DNA from: Exophiala sp. HKRS030
Lineage: Eukaryota > Ascomycota > Eurotiomycetes > Chaetothyriales > Herpotrichiellaceae
Assembly: GCA_023897205.1 (NCBI GenBank)
Contig: JAHWDD010000003.1
Location: 2,421,665-2,485,664, forward strand
Direction: 5' to 3'
Length of the DNA stretch: 64,000 bases
The first letter of the stretch is position 1. The number at the start of each line of letters is the position of its first letter. Below, in pieces: positions 57,418 to 64,000 of this stretch. The position numbers and the translations under genes were made by a program. The notes under the pieces are model-generated. The model saw only the letters and a program-made list of their open reading frames with translations, was not told the DNA's origin and made no database searches.

Positions 57418-58341
57418 ATGGCTCGATCAAAGTCACGTGGCACATCACGCCTCTGGAGCAAACCATTATATGGCTCCGTGATGTTCTTCTTATGGTTCTT
57501 TACTCTTCTTACCACGACCCACGCCAAAGATCTTTTGCCAACTCTCCAGCCTGCTGATGGTGTGATTCCATTGCCAACTATCACGGCCACTCCCAACGTC
57601 ACACTCACCATGGCATACCCTGGTGACATGACTGGCTACTACACCACGATCATCCCCGGTCAAGCAACACAAGTCAACCCTGGAGACGAAAATGTCATGG
57701 TTACAGTGGCACTACCTGGTGTCCTCACAGGCGTGGTCACTGTCCTTCTCACGCAGGAGCAGCCGGATCCCACCACCTTATACGCCACACATACCGCGAC
57801 GGTCAACAACCAGCCAGTCACCATCACAGTTGGGTTTCCATATCCCAGTGCCGCACCAGGCAAACCCGACGCCGAAACATTTGACTGCAAAAAGCCAATC
57901 CGCGTCGGATGGAAAGACTTCTTTACCATGAGCCGGACCGTGAATCGCTGCTATCCTGTCCTGTCACCGACTTGCGAACGTGAAGCCAAAGCATCCTTCT
58001 GCAAGTGGCGCGATTTCTGCTATACCTGGAATAACACCATGCAAGGCAAGGTGCATGAGTCATGCAACAACGACGGTTACGAGCCCGATGACCCTGTCAC
58101 TCAGTATATGATGAACGCAATAAAGCATCGTATGGTCGTCAAGACATGTTGTCCTACCACTTGGGAGAGCTGGAATAACGACATCGAGTGGTGTCGGATC
58201 TTTCGTGTGGAAGATGGTGATGAATGGGAGTACTACACACAGAATTTCGGTGCATACGGTATCGTCGATGAGGAATTCATCTATCATTTGTCCGAGGAGA
58301 ATTATGATAGGGACACAGGTGCAAAGGGGATCTGGTATTGA
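57418..58341 (+). CDS. Secreted Cys-rich protein of unknown function
   Basis: Single exon. I chose the third in-frame ATG (57418) because it gives a clear signal peptide: MARSKSRGTSRLWSK, then a hydrophobic core YGSVMFFLWFFTLLT and a TTHA cut site. The ATG at 57292 would bury it 42 residues deeper as a signal anchor. The product is 307 aa. The first half is Thr/Pro/Val-rich and beta-like (TITATPNVTLTMAYPGDMTG, VMVTVALPGVLTGVVTVLLT). The second half has nine cysteines within about 110 residues (DCKKP, NRCYP, TCERE, FCKWRDFCYTW, ESCNNDG, KTCCPTTW, EWCRIF), probably disulfide-bonded, and N-glycosylation sites such as NNTM. I do not recognise the family. It lies outside the cluster. Confidence 0.7.
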   Translation: MARSKSRGTSRLWSKPLYGSVMFFLWFFTLLTTTHAKDLLPTLQPADGVIPLPTITATPNVTLTMAYPGDMTGYYTTIIPGQATQVNPGDENVMVTVALPGVLTGVVTVLLTQEQPDPTTLYATHTATVNNQPVTITVGFPYPSAAPGKPDAETFDCKKPIRVGWKDFFTMSRTVNRCYPVLSPTCEREAKASFCKWRDFCYTWNNTMQGKVHESCNNDGYEPDDPVTQYMMNAIKHRMVVKTCCPTTWESWNNDIEWCRIFRVEDGDEWEYYTQNFGAYGIVDEEFIYHLSEENYDRDTGAKGIWY

Positions 58342-58602
58342 TTGTTCCAACCGAGCCGGGTGGTTGTTGATTTGTCGTCAGAAATTGGAAGTTTGGATTT
58401 TAAAGCTTTTGCATGGCGAGTGCCGTGTCCAGCTCTTTGCATTGTAGAACTAGTCTTTACCATCCCATATTCGAAGTTGTCAAGTTCATAGTCACCTGAC
58501 TACAAAATTTCAACTGCTGTGATTCTTATTTCGTCCAAGTTCTTGTGAGACGCATGTAGCGCGTCAGAACAAGCGGGAAACAATGTTCTCTCGACAAAAC
58601 CC

Positions 58603-61086
58603 TCATGATGAGATCCTATCGCCTCTAGAGGTATCATCAGCTTGTCTACTGACAGTGCCCTGTCTTGTTGGCGTGGGAGTAGGACTCCCATCCCGGTCGA
58701 GACCTCTTATAGTCGAGCCAATACTGGCCGTCGGTCTAACTCTACTTCCAACAAATCCCTTCCGGTTGCGACCAGTACGGCCTCTGCCTAGCCAGTTCAA
58801 CTTGAGCTGTTTGTTGAGCTCTTCCATCTTGGTCTGTGCGTCGTCTGCAGACTGAATGGAGCAGAGTACGGACAGACACTGCAACATCCTTCCCACCGTT
58901 TCTGTGACTTGGGCAGATGAACTGTCCGAGGGTCTGGCGGCCGGGGAGAACTGAACGACTGGAAAGCGACATCTTGAGCAGGGTTGCTTGAGATTGATAG
59001 ATTTGAAGTCGCTCGGGACCTGCCACCACCTGAGGTACTTCCCAGAAGCGTGCTGCTCTGAGAATTGTAGCTAGCGTACATTGGTTCAAGTCCTGTTGCT
59101 GTCCCAGGTCTGTCACTTGTGCCACTGTTGCCACGATTTCTGCCTATCTCAAAATGGGATAAGGAAACATTGATGGATTCGAGACTCAGGCGGGAGAACG
59201 TGGCCTTGAGTACCTCAAACCGAGGCAGAATCAGCACATCGCGGTACGCAATCAACAAGATGCGTCGGACCTCAAGTTCCTCGCCGGCAGCTACCACAAA
59301 GTCACCGCCCTCTCCACTTGCTGGGGAGGAAGACAGCTTACTCCCGCTCTCCGAACTGGGCAGAGCACCCCAAAATTCCGCGGCCATCTTTGGACTGGTG
59401 AGAATTGTACCTCGACCTTTGAATTCTTGATCCAAGGGAAGGAAAACCGCTTGCATGAAGGGTAAAACAGAACCAAAAACTTGCATCCACATATTGACGA
59501 GATGTGGAACAAGTCTATCATCAGAAACACTACGTAGTGTGTGATTGAGACTGAAGAAGCCCGTTTTAAGGAGATCCTCAAGATCCCCAATGATGATACT
59601 AGGATCTCGTTTTTGGACGCATCGTTGTACATGGATGGTGACCAGCCGGTTAAGATTTTCCACAGCGATGCGAACGTCCTCTCCTTCGAAACATACCAGG
59701 ATCTTGGCCCTTAGCAAATCCCAAGCATCATCGGCAGACATGTTGTTCAAACCGAAATTTGCAGAAGCGTCCTTGACTTCGGCGTATGGGTTGAAACTGC
59801 TTCCTGATTGATTGGTGTAGGTAGTGCCAAGGGCAGGCCATTCCGAGGTCTCACTATCAGCACGACTGTAGACAGGCTCAAGATTGGCCAAAGCCTTTTC
59901 TTCTTTTTTCTTCTCTCTCAGTGCTCGACCGCCATGACGCAAGTCAAGTCCAGAAACCGACTTAGCGAAGGAGGATGTCGGAGCAGGAGAGGAAGGGGCA
60001 AAAGAATAAAGTGACTGTGGATTGTTGATGTCGACAGGCCGTGAATTCGAGTTCGCAGAGGATAGTGACAAGGCATATGTATCATCTTTATCCTTGAGCT
60101 TTAGCTTCTGACGAAGCCCGTGATGCTTGTGAGGTTTATCTTTGAGCTCAGGTATCGGAACAATGGTGGAGGAGGACGGATTCGTAAGCTGATACAAAGA
60201 GGAATTTGTAGAGGACAGAGAGTCAGCGAGGCTGGTGGTAGAGGCATTCATAACTTTGGACAAGCCACTTGGGCAATCCTGTCCATTCTGATCGGGGACG
60301 GAAGTGGTTTTTCTTTGACTTCCTTGTCCTTTTCTCGTGACAAAACCATGTTCTTGGGACGGAACCGCTTGAGACCTTTCTTCGGTTTTTCCTCCTCAAG
60401 ATGCGTGACCTGAGGAGTGACTGCGTTCCGAGGGAAAACAACGCTGGCAGCCGTAGCGGCAGCATTGTTGCCGATTAAGCCATTTCTGTACTGCTGTTCA
60501 GGCTGATGTCCAGAATTGACGGGTCCATCGTGAGAACCATTTGAGCCCCGACTATTCCGACGACTCTCTTGATGGCCTTGATCTTGTGGGAAAGGGACCG
60601 TTTGGGAGCGTTTCCGGTTGTGGTTGGCTGCGTTCAGATGCTGCATGGCGGCCTGCGCGGCGATCTGAGACGGAGTGAGACCATGCATTGCCGCATGATC
60701 ATGAAGGTTCGACTGGCTGGCAAGAGACGCTGAAGGCATGGATGGCTCAAAGTAGCCCTGGGAGTGCTGTCTCGGTCGATGTTTCTGTAGCTCGGGGGTG
60801 GTGGCCCAACAGTCGATTTGCCATCTCGGGGCATATATTGAGCGGAAGGTCTGGAGTGAGATGGAATTGATACATTGCTGGAGTTCGTATGGGATGTGAA
60901 AGTAGGAAGTTGTTGGTTGTAGGGTGACCTCTTCACAACCGAGAGATTCGACGACGCTGAGGTATCGCTCCCACTCGACCCCGGGCGATGGCTTTGTTTA
61001 GAACCTGCCCGAGAGGATGGATTCGGAGACACTGCTGGCGGTATTGGTGACCGGAATCCGGGTCGTCTCTGAGCAGGCGGTTCCAT
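58603..61086 (-). CDS. hbrB: HbrB-like TORC2 subunit (Bit61/Protor family), three frame breaks
   Basis: An apparently intronless frame, interrupted by three one-base losses near 60769-60776, 60262-60268 and in the G run 58943-58946. Restored length is 828 aa. The N-terminal third is Ser/Pro/Gln-rich. The HbrB domain sits in the middle: VQKRDPSIIIGDLEDLLKTG, FFSLNHTL, VPHLVNMWMQVFGSVLPFMQ, VFLPLDQEF, RRILLIAYRDVLILPRFEVL and FSRLSLESIN. A conserved C-terminal block VTETVGRMLQCLSVL then WLGRGRTGRNRKGFVGSR is readable only after the last break. The family (yeast Bit61/Bit2, human PRR5/Protor) is a TORC2 component; in Aspergillus nidulans loss gives hyperbranching. Breaks in so conserved a gene suggest sequence errors. 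It is divergent from the GON7 gene. Confidence 0.85.
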
Positions 61087-61785
61087 GTCTTCGAAGGGGA
61101 GAGACTTGAGGACTTCGGGAGCCTGTGAGAACGGACAGTGGGACGAGGTGCGTTGGGTACTTTATTGATACATGACTTGGGATGTGTTCTGACTTGTTTT
61201 CATGGTTCTGAAAACGCGGCTGAGGTCTTGCATAACGAGTACGAAGAAATGGAGCAGTTGTCGCTGAATTAACGGTCTCAAAGATGCGACTGTGGTGGAT
61301 GCCTCTCATGGATACGGTGGAAGTGGTGCAGGGTGCGCACGCATACAGATGTCGTGTCGGGGTTTGGGGAAGGCAACGGAGTTTCTGGGAACTTTGTAAT
61401 GACTCAAATTTCAGACGGGGAAGCGCTTCGCGCCCGACTTGTGGCTAACAGGTAAGGGGGCCAGGGGCACCTAAGGGGAGCCACCCAGAAGACAGATGGT
61501 TACATTGCTGCCGGCATAGACAATTCAGGCTCTGCTAGCGCTCTTTTGTAGGTAACTAAGACATACCGTGCATACCCTATGACAATCGAGCAAATTGAAA
61601 AGTAATGACAAAATATTTACCCCTCCTTCGCCTGAGGTAGAATAACTACTCATCTTACTCGTTCACTTAACACTAGGATCTTTCAGCGATGAACTTCGCA
61701 TCCCAATCCATAGGGAGACTCCGGTTTTCCACCCTTCAAGTTCTGAATCCCAACTGAAGAACAAACTCCCAGTAGCTTCTTCAAC
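61087..61785. other. Divergent promoter region, HbrB and Gon7
   Basis: About 700 bp between start codons; no gene seen. Confidence 0.5.
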
Positions 61786-62112
61786 ATGCCTAGCTCGACG
61801 GACAACTCTCACGCCTCCCTCAACGCCAACTACACCTCCCCCACAGACGCCAACAATTTTCAATATTTGATTGCCTACCCACCAACCAACCCGAATGGCG
61901 ATATCGAAACGAAAGCGAAGACCGTCTATCTCCACGAGCTACGCGTATCAACCAAGAAGTTACAGGAAGACATCAACATCTTTTTGACCAACAAGATGGA
62001 AGCCGACAAGAAGGCTGGGGCAGACACCACCAAGGGAAAGACCCAGGAAGAACTCGACGAGGAAAATTACGGGGATGCGCCAGCAGGAGAAGATGACGAC
62101 GATATTGGTTGA
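61786..62112 (+). CDS. GON7: EKC/KEOPS complex subunit Gon7
   Basis: Single exon, 108 aa. The sequence FQYLIAYPPTNPNGDIETK, KTVYLHELRVSTKKLQEDIN and FLTNKMEADK, with an acidic tail ENYGDAPAGEDDDDIG, matches the small fungal Gon7 family. Gon7 is an extra subunit of KEOPS (Kae1, Bud32, Cgi121, Pcc1), which makes the t6A modification at position 37 of ANN-decoding tRNAs and affects telomeres; it contacts Pcc1. Much of Gon7 is disordered alone, in line with this composition. It is convergent with VPS39, whose stop lies 65 bp away. The frame is intact and the first ATG is used. Confidence 0.8.
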   Translation: MPSSTDNSHASLNANYTSPTDANNFQYLIAYPPTNPNGDIETKAKTVYLHELRVSTKKLQEDINIFLTNKMEADKKAGADTTKGKTQEELDEENYGDAPAGEDDDDIG

Positions 62113-62177
62113 GATCCTTTAGTAACGCCTTTCTCTATCGCGGATATGGGTATCATGAAATCAAGGTCCTGCGCCGT

Positions 62178-64000
62178 CTAAGCTCGCGCGGCAATCTCGT
62201 TCTGTTTACGAACTGCACAACCAAGATGCACGACCGAGTTGCTATTGCGACAGTTAACTCTCCACGCTTGTCAAAGGCACAGCCGGAAATTGGACTTACT
62301 CTGGGAAAACGCTGATGACACTGCTGCCAAGCCTCTTGTAGCAGACACCGCAGACTCGATCCTCATCTACACGGACTTTGCGCTGTCGTCCAGCAGTATT
62401 CGTGCCCTCGCCCAGAAGCAGCCCTGCTTGAACTCGCACAGCTTCAACTTTCCTCAAACCTGCACTTATCATTGACTCGTTCATGATACTGTTGGCATTC
62501 CTCATTCGACCTCGGAAATAGAATTCAAGTTCTCTGACCAACAGTTCCTCTGGGATCATGTCCAAGGTCGAGCTAGCCGGTAGTCTAGCTCCGTGACGGG
62601 CCATCAACTCAATGGCCGGTCCAAATTTGGCCTTTTCACCTTTTGGCGGATTGAGATATAGGTTGAGCAGGATGTGATAGATTGATGGTTGTTCATCCAC
62701 AGGATCAACTGTCGACTTTCGGCGGGTGGCTACTCTGGTACCTATGCCACCACTTTGTACCGTCTCCTCCAAATGAGTTTGGTTGCAATACTCTTCCGCC
62801 TTGGCTGGGTCATCCAGTTTGAATACGTAGATTTCGAGCGCTTGTCTATGATTGCCCATCTTACTGAATACAATGGCTCGTGCCTCATAGAATGTAGGAT
62901 CATCACGTGGCAGGAGGCTAAGCGTTTTGGCTGCTGAGTACTGCTCGGACGTACGCAGCAACGTCAGGAACCTGTCCAATGTCTCGTCGCGATGTGCCGT
63001 GTCGAGCTCTTTCAATCGTTCCAGGTAGATGGTCACCAGTTTCTGGTGCAATTCTGGTGTATGGTCGTCCAACTCATCGACAACGTGCTCGAGATATCTT
63101 TGCGCCAAGCCTCTATCGAGAGACTCCAAGAATGTCAATACTTGCTCCCGAGGAAGCGATTCTGCAATTTCTGTGTCGCCTAGAAATATCTCCATGGCCT
63201 CGTCGGGCTTTGCCCTCAGCGGCCAGCGCGCAAACTCCAGGATCAAGTCAATCAATTCGGGTCCCAAGTTTCGCAGGTATGATATAGTACGCTCTGGACC
63301 GTGCAGTTGCGGCTCGATGTCTTCAGTCTGGTCCGCTTGCCCAAACTTCTGCAGTCTCTCAAGTGCTTGTCGGTGGAGTCTTTTCCCATACAGAAACTCA
63401 ATTAGATCGTTATAACGCTCACTTTCTTCGAGCTTGGTCATAACTACTTCTGGGTCGCAAAAATTCGAGATTCGGAACAGGGACCCAGCGAGGGAGGGGG
63501 TTGCGTACATGTGAGCTCGAAATAGCGTCGTATCCACGAGACGTGCCACAGCTTGGAGCTTTTCTGGAAGGTCAATATCGTCAAGCGATGGGATACCCAA
63601 CAAATGTTCGGTGATCTGTCGTATGTCTTCTGTCTGGGAGTGGATTTCGACATCAGACAGTGGCCTCACCGTCTGGTCTGCATTGAAGAACCGTTGAAGC
63701 CGGCGTCGTACATCAGCCAGGAATGCTTGTAATTCGCGCACTGCCATCTTGAGCTCTTTCTCCGTCAGTGCCTGGGGGCTTGTGTTGTCCGTCGTTGCGA
63801 CGCCCTTAATACTGCCCACTTCCGCGTCTGGGGTTGCGTCTTGGGATTTGTTGATCGAATCTGTGATCGACTCTGATTTCTTGTGACTCCTCGTATTGCC
63901 TACTGACGTTTTAACAGTCTCCGTAGTTTCCGAGCCATCCTTGCGAGACATATCTGCCAAATCGCCCGCAATGACTTCAGGGTAGAGCCTAATGACACGT
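62178..64000 (-). CDS. VPS39: Vam6/Vps39 HOPS subunit (5' part outside window)
   Basis: Minus-strand exons >64000-62300 and 62241-62178, with a 58-nt intron (gtaagt..caatag). The frame continues past the window edge (RVIRLYPEVIAGDLAD), so only the C-terminal about 588 residues are here. Helical-repeat (clathrin-like) segments include SLAGSLFRISNFCDPEVVMTK-type repeats, YNDLIEFLYGKRLHRQALE, LTFLESLDRGLAQRYLEHV, LLPRDDPTFYEARAIVFSKM and GNHRQALEIYVFKL. The C-terminal zinc finger reads RVCGVCYKRLGSSVISVFP, then DNSVVHLGC in the last exon. Stopping at the apparent stop after VFPE would lose the final zinc ligands, which supports the splice. Vps39 is the Ypt7/Rab7-binding subunit of HOPS in vacuole fusion (AvaB in Aspergillus). 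No frame break. Confidence 0.93.

Overview
The window is nuclear DNA of a filamentous ascomycete (Pezizomycotina). Genes carry many short introns (about 45-77 nt, GT..AG with CTRAY-like branch sites). Fungus-specific families are present: TeaR-like polarity protein, HbrB, Gon7, Zn2Cys6 regulator, AA9 LPMO. One AT-rich block has the C-to-T signature of RIP. Class is not decidable from sequence alone; a Eurotiomycetes relative is a guess. Gene models and splice sites below were built by hand from reading frames.

Layout. 1-4.7 kb: housekeeping genes (TeaR-like prenylated protein, glutaredoxin, BTB protein). 4.7-12.9 kb: gene-free DNA holding low-complexity tracts, a 12-bp tandem repeat against a 100-N gap, a RIP-saturated segment and about 5.5 kb without a supportable gene. 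12.9-40.2 kb: a catabolic gene cluster with CoA ligase 1, MFS transporter 1, two SDRs, a P450, a Zn2Cys6 regulator, a Baeyer-Villiger-type monooxygenase, CoA ligase 2, a hotdog thioesterase, a family III CoA-transferase, an AtuA-family protein, an alpha/beta hydrolase and an FAD oxidoreductase. 40.9-54.8 kb: AA9 LPMO, peroxisomal multifunctional beta-oxidation enzyme (Fox2 type), MFS transporter 2, a hydroxyisobutyrate dehydrogenase relic and a dicarboxylate/amino-acid symporter. 57.4-64 kb: a secreted Cys-rich protein and the conserved block HbrB, Gon7, Vps39.

How the cluster may work (inference): P450 and SDRs would oxidise an imported, probably alicyclic or terpenoid, substrate. The BVMO would make an ester or lactone and the hydrolase would open it. 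The CoA ligases and CoA-transferase would activate the acid, and peroxisomal enzymes (SKL, SKI and PKL C-termini) with Fox2 would shorten it. The strongest new signal is a palindrome, CGGYRCCG, found once in each of eight promoter regions between 12.9 and 38.2 kb, always 94-281 bp from a start codon. It is a good candidate for the operator of the regulator encoded inside the cluster.

Quality warning: nine genes, including the conserved HbrB, are broken by single-base losses (13 clear cases plus one tentative, in AtuA), many in C/G or A homopolymers and never by gains. This looks like a consensus error of the assembly rather than decay. Those genes are listed as CDS with the break marked.
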